From: Stomoxys calcitrans
Lineage: Eukaryota; Arthropoda; Insecta; Diptera; Muscidae
Assembly: GCF_963082655.1 (NCBI RefSeq)
Contig: NC_081555.1
Span: forward strand, 23,190,643 to 23,254,642
DNA: 64,000 nucleotides
Direction of reading: 5' to 3'
Shown here: one piece after another, positions 11,140 through 25,107 of the stretch
Layout of the letters: each line of letters opens with the position of its first letter
Numbering within the stretch: position 1 is the stretch's first letter
Notes under the pieces: model-generated
What the model saw: the letters and a program-made list of their open reading frames with translations, nothing else
The model's database searches: none
What the model was told of the DNA's origin: nothing
Program-made: the position numbers and the translations under genes

Positions 11140-14100
11140 AAATTTTTCAATTTTTGATGCGAAAAAATTTTTCGAGTTGAGTATACAGTATTGTAGATTA
11201 TTGCAAAAAAATCGGATTAGTGCAAGTCCCATGTTTTTTCTTCAAAAAACAAGCTCAAAATCGTATAATTATTATTGGAAAAATGGTAAAAAAAATCGAG
11301 GTGAGTTTGAAATTGCTGTAACATTGTTAGTTTTGCGAATTTCAAAATTCTGAGGACACCGTCGGATTCGTCAGGAAAATCCCTTTCTGTAATGGTGCTG
11401 GACGAAGCAATACTCTTTCCTATTTCCTTGAAAACTTTAGAGTATTGCTTCAAAATCGCATAATTAATATCCAAAAAATTCAAAAAAACCAATGTGAGTT
11501 TGCAATTGCTGTAACTTCCTAAGTTTTGCAAACTTCACAATTTTTCAGACACCGTTGGATTCGTGGGGAAAATCTCTTTCCGTAGTGGTGCTGGATGAAG
11601 GAATAGTGTAAAGTTTTCTATGAAAAACATCGCAAAAATCAAATCTATTTTAGCGTAAAAATTCAAGGTCATTTTTAAGGTCAATAACGCTGTAACTCCT
11701 TCATTTTTTCGAATTTCGATCATTTTCCAGCATTCCGCAGTTCGAAATTCGAAAACGATTCGAACAATAAACAAAATTACGTGAAATTTCACATTTTATT
11801 TTTTTTGCATTTTTTTAGCAAAGGCTACCCCCTTATGAAATTTTTCAATTTTTGATGCGAAAAAATTTTTCGAGTTGAGTATACAGTATTGTAGATTATT
11901 GCAAAAAAATCGGATTAGTGCAAGTCCCATGTTTTTTCTTCAAAAAACAAGCTCAAAATCGTATAATTATTATTGGAAAAATGGTAAAAAAAATCGAGGT
12001 GAGTTTGAAATTGCTGTAACATTGTTAGTTTTGCGAATTTCAAAATTCTGAGGACACCGTCGGATTCGTCAGGAAAATCCCTTTCTGTAATGGTGCTGGA
12101 CGAAGCAATACTCTTTCCTATTTCCTTGAAAACTTTAGTATTGCTTCAAAATCGCATAATTAATATCCAAAAAATTCAAAAAAACCAATGTGAGTTTGCA
12201 ATTGCTGTAACTTCCTAAGTTTTGCAAACTTCACAATTTTTCAGACACCGTTGGATTCGTGGGGAAAATCTCTTTCCGTAGTGGTGCTGGATGAAGGAAT
12301 AGTGTAAAGTTTTCTATGAAAAACATCGCAAAAATCAAATCTATTTTAGCGTAAAAATTCAAGGTCATTTTTAAGGTCAATAACGCTGTAACTCCTTCAT
12401 TTTTTCGAATTTCGATCATTTTCCAGCATTCCGCAGTTCGAAATTCGAAAACGATTCGAACAATAAACAAAATTACGTGAAATTTCACATTTTATTTTTT
12501 TTGCATTTTTTTAGCAAAGGCTACCCCCCCTTATGAAATTTTTCAATTTTTGATGCGAAAAAATTTTTCGAGTTGAGTATACAGTATTGTAGATTATTGC
12601 AAAAAAATCGGATTAGTGCAAGTCCCATGTTTTTTCTTCAAAAAACAAGCTCAAAATCGTATAATTATTATTGGAAAAATGGTAAAAAAAATCGAGGTGA
12701 GTTTGAAATTGCTGTAACATTGTTAGTTTTGCGAATTTCAAAATTCTGAGGACACCGTCGGATTCGTCAGGAAAATCCCTTTCTGTAATGGTGCTGGACG
12801 AAGCAATACTCTTTCCTATTTCCTTGAAAACTTTAGAGTATTGCTTCAAAATCGCATAATTAATATCCAAAAAATTCAAAAAAACCAATGTGAGTTTGCA
12901 ATTGCTGTAACTTCCTAAGTTTTGCAAACTTCACAATTTTTCAGACACCGTTGGATTCGTGGGGAAAATCTCTTTCCGTAGTGGTGCTGGATGAAGGAAT
13001 AGTGTAAAGTTTTCTATGAAAAACATCGCAAAAATCAAATCTATTTTAGCGTAAAAATTCAAGGTCATTTTTAAGGTCAATAACGCTGTAACTCCTTCAT
13101 TTTTTCGAATTTCGATCATTTTCCAGCATTCCGCAGTTCGAAATTCGAAAACGATTCGAACAATAAACAAAATTACGTGAAATTTCACATTTTATTTTTT
13201 TTTGCATTTTTTTAGCAAAGGCTACCCCCCCTTATGAAATTTTTCAATTTTTGATGCGAAAAAATTTTTCGAGTTGAGTATACAGTATTGTAGATTATTG
13301 CAAAAAAATCGGATTAGTGCAAGTCCCATGTTTTTTCTTCAAAAAACAAGCTCAAAATCGTATAATTATTATTGGAAAAATGGTAAAAAAAATCGAGGTG
13401 AGTTTGAAATTGCTGTAACATTGTTAGTTTTGCGAATTTCAAAATTCTGAGGACACCGTCGGATTCGTCAGGAAAATCCCTTTCTGTAATGGCGCTGGAC
13501 GAAGCAATACTCTTTCCTATTTCCTTGAAAACTTTAGAGTATTGCTTCAAAATCGCATAATTAATATCCAAAAAATTCAAAAAAACCAATGTGAGTTTGC
13601 AATTGCTGTAACTTCCTAAGTTTTGCAAACTTCACAATTTTTCAGACACCGTTGGATTCGTGGGGAAAATCTCTTTCCGTAGTGGTGCTGGATGAAGGAA
13701 TAGTGTAAAGTTTTCTATGAAAAACATCGCAAAAATCAAATCTATTTTAGCGTAAAAATTCAAGGTCATTTTTAAGGTCAATAACGCTGTAACTCCTTCA
13801 TTTTTTCGAATTTCGATCATTTTCCAGCATTCCGCAGTTCGAAATTCGAAAACGATTCGAACAATAAACAAAATTACGTGAAATTTCACATTTTATTTTT
13901 TTTGCATTTTTTTAGCAAAGGCTACCCCCTTATGAAATTTTTCAATTTTTGATGCGAAAAAATTTTTCGAGTTGAGTATACAGTATTGTAGATTATTGCA
14001 AAAAAATCGGATTAGTGCAAGTCCCATGTTTTTTCTTCAAAAAACAAGCTCAAAATCGTATAATTATTATTGGAAAAATGGTAAAAAAAATCGAGGTGAG

Positions 14101-17100
14101 TTTGAAATTGCTGTAACATTGTTAGTTTTGCGAATTTCAAAATTCTGAGGACACCGTCGGATTCGTCAGGAAAATCCCTTTCTGTAATGGTGCTGGACGA
14201 AGCAATACTCTTTCCTATTTCCTTGAAAACTTTAGAGTATTGCTTCAAAATCGCATAATTAATATCCAAAAAATTCAAAAAAACCAATGTGAGTTTGCAA
14301 TTGCTGTAACTTCCTAAGTTTTGCAAACTTCACAATTTTTCAGACACCGTTGGATTCGTGGGGAAAATCTCTTTCCGTAGTGGTGCTGGATGAAGGAATA
14401 GTGTAAAGTTTTCTATGAAAAACATCGCAAAAATCAAATCTATTTTAGCGTAAAAATTCAAGGTCATTTTTAAGGTCAATAACGCTGTAACTCCTTCATT
14501 TTTTCGAATTTCGATCATTTTCCAGCATTCCGCAGTTCGAAATTCGAAAACGATTCGAACAATAAACAAAATTACGTGAAATTTCACATTTTATTTTTTT
14601 TGCATTTTTTTAGCAAAGGCTACCCCCCCTTATGAAATTTTTCAATTTTTGATGCGAAAAAATTTTTCGAGTTGAGTATACAGTATTGTAGATTATTGCA
14701 AAAAAATCGGATTAGTGCAAGTCCCATGTTTTTTCTTCAAAAAACAAGCTCAAAATCGTATAATTATTATTGGAAAAATGGTAAAAAAATCGAGGTGAGT
14801 TTGAAATTGCTGTAACATTGTTAGTTTTGCGAATTTCAAAATTCTGAGGACACCGTCGGATTCGTCAGGAAAATCCCTTTCTGTAATGGTGCTGGACGAA
14901 GCAATACTCTTTCCTATTTCCTTGAAAACTTTAGAGTATTGCTTCAAAATCGCATAATTAATATCCAAAAAATTCAAAAAAACCAATGTGAGTTTGCAAT
15001 TGCTGTAACTTCCTAAGTTTTGCAAACTTCACAATTTTTCAGACACCGTTGGATTCGTGGGGAAAATCTCTTTCCGTAGTGGTGCTGGATGAAGGAATAG
15101 TGTAAAGTTTTCTATGAAAAACATCGCAAAAATCAAATCTATTTTAGCGTAAAAATTCAAAGTCATTTTTAAGGTCAATAACGCTGTAACTCCTTCATTT
15201 TTTCGAATTTCGATCATTTTCCAGCATTCCGCAGTTCGAAATTCGAAAACGATTCGAACAATAAACAAAATTACGTGAAATTTCACATTTTATTTTTTTT
15301 TGCATTTTTTTAGCAAAGGCTACCCCCCCTTATGAAATTTTTCAATTTTTGATGCGAAAAAATTTTTCGAGTTGAGTATACAGTATTGTAGATTATTGCA
15401 AAAAAATCGGATTAGTGCAAGTCCCATGTTTTTTCTTCAAAAAACAAGCTCAAAATCGTATAATTATTATTGGAAAAATGGTAAAAAAAATCGAGGTGAG
15501 TTTGAAATTGCTGTAACATTGTTAGTTTTGCGAATTTCAAAATTCTGAGGACACCGTCGGATTCGTCAGGAAAATCCCTTTCTGTAATGGTGCTGGACGA
15601 AGCAATACTCTTTCCTATTTCCTTGAAAACTTTAGAGTATTGCTTCAAAATCGCATAATTAATATCCAAAAAATTCAAAAAAACCAATGTGAGTTTGCAA
15701 TTGCTGTAACTTCCTAAGTTTTGCAAACTTCACAATTTTTCAGACACCGTTGGATTCGTGGGGAAAATCTCTTTCCGTAGTGGTGCTGGATGAAGGAATA
15801 GTGTAAAGTTTTCTATGAAAAACATCGCAAAAATCAAATCTATTTTAGCGTAAAAATTCAAGGTCATTTTTAAGGTCAATAACGCTGTAACTCCTTCATT
15901 TTTTCGAATTTCGATCATTTTCCAGCATTCCGCAGTTCGAAATTCGAAAACGATTCGAACAATAAACAAAATTACGTGAAATTTCACATTTTATTTTTTT
16001 TGCATTTTTTTAGCAAAGGCTACCCCCTTATGAAATTTTTCAATTTTTGATGCGAAAAAATTTTTCGAGTTGAGTATACAGTATTGTAGATTATTGCAAA
16101 AAAATCGGATTAGTGCAAGTCCCATGTTTTTTCTTCAAAAAACAAGCTCAAAATCGTATAATTATTATTGGAAAAATGGTAAAAAAAATCGAGGTGAGTT
16201 TGAAATTGCTGTAACATTGTTAGTTTTGCGAATTTCAAAATTCTGAGGACACCGTCGGATTCGTCAGGAAAATCCCTTTCTGTAATGGTGCTGGACGAAG
16301 CAATACTCTTTCCTATTTCCTTGAAAACTTTAGAGTATTGCTTCAAAATCGCATAATTAATATCCAAAAAATTCAAAAAAACCAATGTGAGTTTGCAATT
16401 GCTGTAACTTCCTAAGTTTTGCAAACTTCACAATTTTTCAGACACCGTTGGATTCGTGGGGAAAATCTCTTTCCGTAGTGGTGCTGGATGAAGGAATAGT
16501 GTAAAGTTTTCTATGAAAAACATCGCAAAAATCAAATCTATTTTAGCGTAAAAATTCAAGGTCATTTTTAAGGTCAATAACGCTGTAACTCCTTCATTTT
16601 TTCGAATTTCGATCATTTTCCAGCATTCCGCAGTTCGAAATTCGAAAACGATTCGAACAATAAACAAAATTACGTGAAATTTCACATTTTATTTTTTTTG
16701 CATTTTTTTAGCAAAGGCTACCCCCTTATGAAATTTTTCAATTTTTGATGCGAAAAAATTTTTCGAGTTGAGTATACAGTATTGTAGATTATTGCAAAAA
16801 AATCGGATTAGTGCAAGTCCCATGTTTTTTCTTCAAAAAACAAGCTCAAAATCGTATAATTATTATTGGAAAAATGGTAAAAAAAATCGAGGTGAGTTTG
16901 AAATTGCTGTAACATTGTTAGTTTTGCGAATTTCAAAATTCTGAGGACACCGTCGGATTCGTCAGGAAAATCCCTTTCTGTAATGGTGCTGGACGAAGCA
17001 ATACTCTTTCCTATTTCCTTGAAAACTTTAGAGTATTGCTTCAAAATCGCATAATTAATATCCAAAAAATTCAAAAAAACCAATGTGAGTTTGCAATTGC

Positions 17101-20100
17101 TGTAACTTCCTAAGTTTTGCAAACTTCACAATTTTTCAGACACCGTTGGATTCGTGGGGAAAATCTCTTTCCGTAGTGGTGCTGGATGAAGGAATAGTGT
17201 AAAGTTTTCTATGAAAAACATCGCAAAAATCAAATCTATTTTAGCGTAAAAATTCAAGGTCATTTTTAAGGTCAATAACGCTGTAACTCCTTCATTTTTT
17301 CGAATTTCGATCATTTTCCAGCATTCCGCAGTTCGAAATTCGAAAACGATTCGAACAATAAACAAAATTACGTGAAATTTCACATTTTATTTTTTTGCAT
17401 TTTTTTAGCAAAGGCTACCCCCTTATGAAATTTTTCAATTTTTGATGCGAAAAAATTTTTCGAGTTGAGTATACAGTATTGTAGATTATTGCAAAAAAAT
17501 CGGATTAGTGCAAGTCCCATGTTTTTTCTTCAAAAAACAAGCTCAAAATCGTATAATTATTATTGGAAAAATGGTAAAAAAAATCGAGGTGAGTTTGAAA
17601 TTGCTGTAACATTGTTAGTTTTGCGAATTTCAAAATTCTGAGGACACCGTCGGATTCGTCAGGAAAATCCCTTTCTGTAATGGTGCTGGACGAAGCAATA
17701 CTCTTTCCTATTTCCTTGAAAACTTTAGAGTATTGCTTCAAAATCGCATAATTAATATCCAAAAAATTCAAAAAAACCAATGTGAGTTTGCAATTGCTGT
17801 AACTTCCTAAGTTTTGCAAACTTCACAATTTTTCAGACACCGTTGGATTCGTGGGGAAAATCTCTTTCCGTAGTGGTGCTGGATGAAGGAATAGTGTAAA
17901 GTTTTCTATGAAAAACATCGCAAAAATCAAATCTATTTTAGCGTAAAAATTCAAGGTCATTTTTAAGGTCAATAACGCTGTAACTCCTTCATTTTTTCGA
18001 ATTTCGATCATTTTCCAGCATTCCGCAGTTCGAAATTCGAAAACGATTCGAACAATAAACAAAATTACGTGAAATTTCACATTTTATTTTTTTTGCATTT
18101 TTTTAGCAAAGGCTACCCCCTTATGAAATTTTTCAATTTTTGATGCGAAAAAATTTTTCGAGTTGAGTATACAGTATTGTAGATTATTGCAAAAAAATCG
18201 GATTAGTGCAAGTCCCATGTTTTTTCTTCAAAAAACAAGCTCAAAATCGTATAATTATTATTGGAAAAATGGTAAAAAAAATCGAGGTGAGTTTGAAATT
18301 GCTGTAACATTGTTAGTTTTGCGAATTTCAAAATTCTGAGGACACCGTCGGATTCGTCAGGAAAATCCCTTTCTGTAATGGTGCTGGACGAAGCAATACT
18401 CTTTCCTATTTCCTTGAAAACTTTAGAGTATTGCTTCAAAATCGCATAATTAATATCCAAAAAATTCAAAAAAACCAATGTGAGTTTGCAATTGCTGTAA
18501 CTTCCTAAGTTTTGCAAACTTCACAATTTTTCAGACACCGTTGGATTCGTGGGGAAAATCTCTTTCCGTAGTGGTGCTGGATGAAGGAATAGTGTAAAGT
18601 TTTCTATGAAAAACATCGCAAAAATCAAATCTATTTTAGCGTAAAAATTCAAGGTCATTTTTAAGGTCAATAACGCTGTAACTCCTTCATTTTTTCGAAT
18701 TTCGATCATTTTCCAGCATTCCGCAGTTCGAAATTCGAAAACGATTCGAACAATAAACAAAATTACGTGAAATTTCACATTTTATTTTTTTTGCATTTTT
18801 TTAGCAAAGGCTACCCCCTTATGAAATTTTTCAATTTTTGATGCGAAAAAATTTTTCGAGTTGAGTATACAGTATTGTAGATTATTGCAAAAAAATCGGA
18901 TTAGTGCAAGTCCCATGTTTTTTCTTCAAAAAACAAGCTCAAAATCGTATAATTATTATTGGAAAAATGGTAAAAAAAATCGAGGTGAGTTTGAAATTGC
19001 TGTAACATTGTTAGTTTTGCGAATTTCAAAATTCTGAGGACACCGTCGGATTCGTCAGGAAAATCCCTTTCTGTAATGGTGCTGGACGAAGCAATACTCT
19101 TTCCTATTTCCTTGAAAACTTTAGAGTATTGCTTCAAAATCGCATAATTAATATCCAAAAAATTCAAAAAAACCAATGTGAGTTTGCAATTGCTGTAACT
19201 TCCTAAGTTTTGCAAACTTCACAATTTTTCAGACACCGTTGGATTCGTGGGGAAAATCTCTTTCCGTAGTGGTGCTGGATGAAGGAATAGTGTAAAGTTT
19301 TCTATGAAAAACATCGCAAAAATCAAATCTATTTTAGCGTAAAAATTCAAGGTCATTTTTAAGGTCAATAACGCTGTAACTCCTTCATTTTTTCGAATTT
19401 CGATCATTTTCCAGCATTCCGCAGTTCGAAATTCGAAAACGATTCGAACAATAAACAAAATTACGTGAAATTTCACATTTTATTTTTTTTGCATTTTTTT
19501 AGCAAAGGCTACCCCCTTATGAAATTTTTCAATTTTTGATGCGAAAAAATTTTTCGAGTTGAGTATACAGTATTGTAGATTATTGCAAAAAAATCGGATT
19601 AGTGCAAGTCCCATGTTTTTTCTTCAAAAAACAAGCTCAAAATCGTATAATTATTATTGGAAAAATGGTAAAAAAAATCGAGGTGAGTTTGAAATTGCTG
19701 TAACATTGTTAGTTTTGCGAATTTCAAAATTCTGAGGACACCGTCGGATTCGTCAGGAAAATCCCTTTCTGTAATGGTGCTGGACGAAGCAATACTCTTT
19801 CCTATTTCCTTGAAAACTTTAGAGTATTGCTTCAAAATCGCATAATTAATATCCAAAAAATTCAAAAAAACCAATGTGAGTTTGCAATTGCTGTAACTTC
19901 CTAAGTTTTGCAAACTTCACAATTTTTCAGACACCGTTGGATTCGTGGGGAAAATCTCTTTCCGTAGTGGTGCTGGATGAAGGAATAGTGTAAAGTTTTC
20001 TATGAAAAACATCGCAAAAATCAAATCTATTTTAGCGTAAAAATTCAAGGTCATTTTTAAGGTCAATAACGCTGTAACTCCTTCATTTTTTCGAATTTCG

Positions 20101-23100
20101 ATCATTTTCCAGCATTCCGCAGTTCGAAATTCGAAAATGATTCGAACAATAAACAAAATTACGTGAAATTTCACATTTTATTTTTTTTGCATTTTTTTAG
20201 CAAAGGCTACCCCCTTATGAAATTTTTCAATTTTTGATGCGAAAAAATTTTTCGAGTTGAGTATACAGTATTGTAGATTATTGCAAAAAAATCGGATTAG
20301 TGCAAGTCCCATGTTTTTTCTTCAAAAAACAAGCTCAAAATCGTTTAATTATTATTGGAAAAATGGTAAAAAAAATCGAGGTGAGTTTGAAATTGCTGTA
20401 ACATTGTTAGTTTTGCGAATTTCAAAATTCTGAGGACACCGTCGGATTCGTCAGGAAAATCCCTTTCTGTAATGGTGCTGGACGAAGCAATACTCTTTCC
20501 TATTTCCTTGAAAACTTTAGAGTATTGCTTCAAAATCGCATAATTAATATCCAAAAAATTCAAAAAAAAACAAAGTGAGTTTGCAATTGCTGTAACTTCC
20601 TAAGTTTTGCAAACTTCACAATTTTTCAGACACCGTTGGATTCGTGGGGAAAATCTCTTTCCGTAGTGGTGCTGGATGAAGGAATAGTGTAAAGTTTTCT
20701 ATGAAAAACATCGCAAAAATCAAATCTATTTTAGCGTAAAAATTCAAGGTCATTTTTAAGGTCAATAACGCTGTAACTCCTTCATTTTTTCGAATTTCGA
20801 TCATTTTCCAGCATTCCGCAGTTCGAAATTCGAAAACGATTCGAACAATAAACAAAATTACGTGAAATTTCACATTTTATTTTTTTTGCATTTTTTTAGC
20901 AAAGGCTACCCCCTTATGAAATTTTTCAATTTTTGATGCAAAAAAATTTTTCGAGTTGAGTATACAGTATTGTAGATTATTGCAAAAAAATCGGATTAGT
21001 GCAAGTCCCATGTTTTTTCTTCAAAAAACAAGCTCAAAATCGTATAATTATTATTGGAAAAATGGTAAAAAAAATCGAGGTGAGTTTGAAATTGCTGTAA
21101 CATTGTTAGTTTTGCGAATTTCAAAATTCTGAGGACACCGTCGGATTCGTCAGGAAAATCCCTTTCTGTAATGGTGCTGGACGAAGCAATACTCTTTCCT
21201 ATTTCCTTGAAAACTTTAGAGTATTGCTTCAAAATCGCATAATTAATATCCAAAAAATTCAAAAAAACCAATGTGAGTTTGCAATTGCTGTAACTTCCTA
21301 AGTTTTGCAAACTTCACAATTTTTCAGACACCGTTGGATTCGTGGGGAAAATCTCTTTCCGTAGTGGTGCTGGATGAAGGAATAGTGTAAAGTTTTCTAT
21401 GAAAAACATCGCAAAAATCAAATCTATTTTAGCGTAAAAATTCAAGGTCATTTTTAAGGTCAATAACGCTGTAACTCCTTCATTTTTTCGAATTTCGATC
21501 ATTTTCCAGCATTTCGCAGTTCGAAATTCGAAAACGATTCGAACAATAAACAAAATTACGTGAAATTTCACATTTTATTTTTTTTGCATTTTTTTAGCAA
21601 AGGCTACCCCCTTATGAAATTTTTCAATTTTTGATGCGAAAAAATTTTTCGAGTTGAGTATACAGTATTGTAGATTATTGCAAAAAAATCGGATTAGTGC
21701 AAGTCCCATGTTTTTTCTTCAAAAAACAAGCTCAAAATCGTATAATTATTATTGGAAAAATGGTAAAAAAAATCGAGGTGAGTTTGAAATTGCTGTAACA
21801 TTGTTAGTTTTGCGAATTTCAAAATTCTGAGGACACCGTCGGATTCGTCAGGAAAATCCCTTTCTGTAATGGTGCTGGACGAAGCAATACTCTTTCCTAT
21901 TTCCTTGAAAACTTTAGAGTATTGCTTCAAAATCGCATAATTAATATCCAAAAAATTCAAAAAAACCAATGTGAGTTTGCAATTGCTGTAACTTCCTAAG
22001 TTTTGCAAACTTCACAATTTTTCAGACACCGTTGGATTCGTGGGGAAAATCTCTTTCCGTAGTGGTGCTGGATGAAGGAATAGTGTAAAGTTTTCTATGA
22101 AAAACATCGCAAAAATCAAATCTATTTTAGCGTAAAAATTCAAGGTCATTTTTAAGGTCAATAACGCTGTAACTCCTTCATTTTTTCGAATTTCGATCAT
22201 TTTCCAGCATTCCGCAGTTCGAAATTCGAAAACGATTCGAACAATAAACAAAATTACGTGAAATTTCACATTTTATTTTTTTTGCATTTTTTTAGCAAAG
22301 GCTACCCCCTTATGAAATTTTTCAATTTTTGATGCGAAAAAATTTTTCGAGTTGAGTATACAGTATTGTAGATTATTGCAAAAAAATCGGATTAGTGCAA
22401 GTCCCATGTTTTTTCTTCAAAAAACAAGCTCAAAATCGTATAATTATTATTGGAAAAATGGTAAAAAAAATCGAGGTGAGTTTGAAATTGCTGTAACATT
22501 GTTAGTTTTGCGAATTTCAAAATTCTGAGGACACCGTCGGATTCGTCAGGAAAATCCCTTTCTGTAATGGTGCTGGACGAAGCAATACTCTTTCCTATTT
22601 CCTTGAAAACTTTAGAGTATTGCTTCAAAATCGCATAATTAATATCCAAAAAATTCAAAAAAACCAATGTGAGTTTGCAATTGCTGTAACTTCCTAAGTT
22701 TTGCAAACTTCACAATTTTTCAGACACCGTTGGATTCGTGGGGAAAATCTCTTTCCGTAGTGGTGCTGGATGAAGGAATAGTGTAAAGTTTTCTATGAAA
22801 AACATCGCAAAAATCAAATCTATTTTAGCGTAAAAATTCAAGGTCATTTTTAAGGTCAATAACGCTGTAACTCCTTCATTTTTTCGAATTTCGATCATTT
22901 TCCAGCATTCCGCAGTTCGAAATTCGAAAACGATTCGAACAATAAACAAAATTACGTGAAATTTCACATTTTATTTTTTTTGCATTTTTTTAGCAAAGGC
23001 TACCCCCTTATGAAATTTTTCAATTTTTGATGCGAAAAAATTTTTCGAGTTGAGTATACAGTATTGTAGATTATTGCAAAAAAATCGGATTAGTGCAAGT

Positions 23101-23700
23101 CCCATGTTTTTTCTTCAAAAAACAAGCTCAAAATCGTATAATTATTATTGGAAAAATGGTAAAAAAAATCGAGGTGAGTTTGAAATTGCTGTAACATTGT
23201 TAGTTTTGCGAATTTCAAAATTCTGAGGACACCGTCGGATTCGTCAGGAAAATCCCTTTCTGTAATGGTGCTGGACGAAGCAATACTCTTTCCTATTTCC
23301 TTGAAAACTTTAGAGTATTGCTTCAAAATCGCATAATTAATATCCAAAAAATTCAAAAAAACCAATGTGAGTTTGCAATTGCTGTAACTTCCTAAGTTTT
23401 GCAAACTTCACAATTTTTCAGACACCGTTGGATTCGTGGGGAAAATCTCTTTCCGTAGTGGTGCTGGATGAAGGAATAGTGTAAAGTTTTCTATGAAAAA
23501 CATCGCAAAAATCAAATCTATTTTAGCGTAAAAATTCAAGGTCATTTTTAAGGTCAATAACGCTGTAACTCCTTCATTTTTTCGAATTTCGATCATTTTC
23601 CAGCATTCCGCAGTTCGAAATTCGAAAACGATTCGAACAATAAACAAAATTACGTGAAATTTCACATTTTATTTTTTTTGCATTTTTTTAGCAAAGGCTA

Positions 23701-25107
23701 CCCCCCCTTATGAAATTTTTCAATTTTTGATGCGAAAAAATTTTTCGAGTTGAGTATACAGTATTGTAGATTATTGCAAAAAAATCGGATTAGTGCAAGT
23801 CCCATGTTTTTTCTTCAAAAAACAAGCTCAAAATCGTATAATTATTATTGGAAAAATGGTAAAAAAAATCGAGGTGAGTTTGAAATTGCTGTAACATTGT
23901 TAGTTTTGCGAATTTCAAAATTCTGAGGACACCGTCGGATTCGTCAGGAAAATCCCTTTCTGTAATGGTGCTGGACGAAGCAATACTCTTTCCTATTTCC
24001 TTGAAAACTTTAGAGTATTGCTTCAAAATCGCATAATTAATATCCAAAAAATTCAAAAAAACCAATGTGAGTTTGCAATTGCTGTAACTTCCTAAGTTTT
24101 GCAAACTTCACAATTTTTCAGACACCGTTGGATTCGTGGGGAAAATCTCTTTCCGTAGTGGTGCTGGATGAAGGAATAGTGTAAAGTTTTCTATGAAAAA
24201 CATCGCAAAAATCAAATCTATTTTAGCGTAAAAATTCAAGGTCATTTTTAAGGTCAATAACGCTGTAACTCCTTCATTTTTTCGAATTTCGATCATTTTC
24301 CAGCATTCCGCAGTTCGAAATTCGAAAACGATTCGAACAATAAACAAAATTACGTGAAATTTCACATTTTATTTTTTTTGCATTTTTTTAGCAAAGGCTA
24401 CCCCCCCTTATGAAATTTTTCAATTTTTGATGCGAAAAAATTTTTCGAGTTGAGTATACAGTATTGTAGATTATTGCAAAAAAATCGGATTAGTGCAAGT
24501 CCCATGTTTTTTCTTCAAAAAACAAGCTCAAAATCGTATAATTATTATTGGAAAAATGGTAAAAAAAATCGAGGTGAGTTTGAAATTGCTGTAACATTGT
24601 TAGTTTTGCGAATTTCAAAATTCTGAGGACACCGTCGGATTCGTCAGGAAAATCCCTTTCTGTAATGGTGCTGGACGAAGCAATACTCTTTCCTATTTCC
24701 TTGAAAACTTTAGAGTATTGCTTCAAAATCGCATAATTAATATCCAAAAAATTCAAAAAAACCAATGTGAGTTTGCAATTGCTGTAACTTCCTAAGTTTT
24801 GCAAACTTCACAATTTTTCAGACACCGTTGGATTCGTGGGGAAAATCTCTTTCCGTAGTGGTGCTGGATGAAGGAATAGTGTAAAGTTTTCTATGAAAAA
24901 CATCGCAAAAATCAAATCTATTTTAGCGTAAAAATTCAAGGTCATTTTTAAGGTCAATAACGCTGTAACTCCTTCATTTTTTCGAATTTCGATCATTTTC
25001 CAGCATTCCGCAGTTCGAAATTCGAAAACGATTCGAACAATAAACAAAATTACGTGAAATTTCACATTTTATTTTTTTTGCATTTTTTTAGCAAAGGCTA
25101 CCCCCCC
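23701..25107. repeat. Three consecutive C7 units (700 bp)
   Basis: Spacer C tracts of seven Cs occur at 23701, 24401 and 25101, exactly 700 bp apart, while the units on either side have C5. This fits a small local amplification of a C7 founder. Confidence 0.85.
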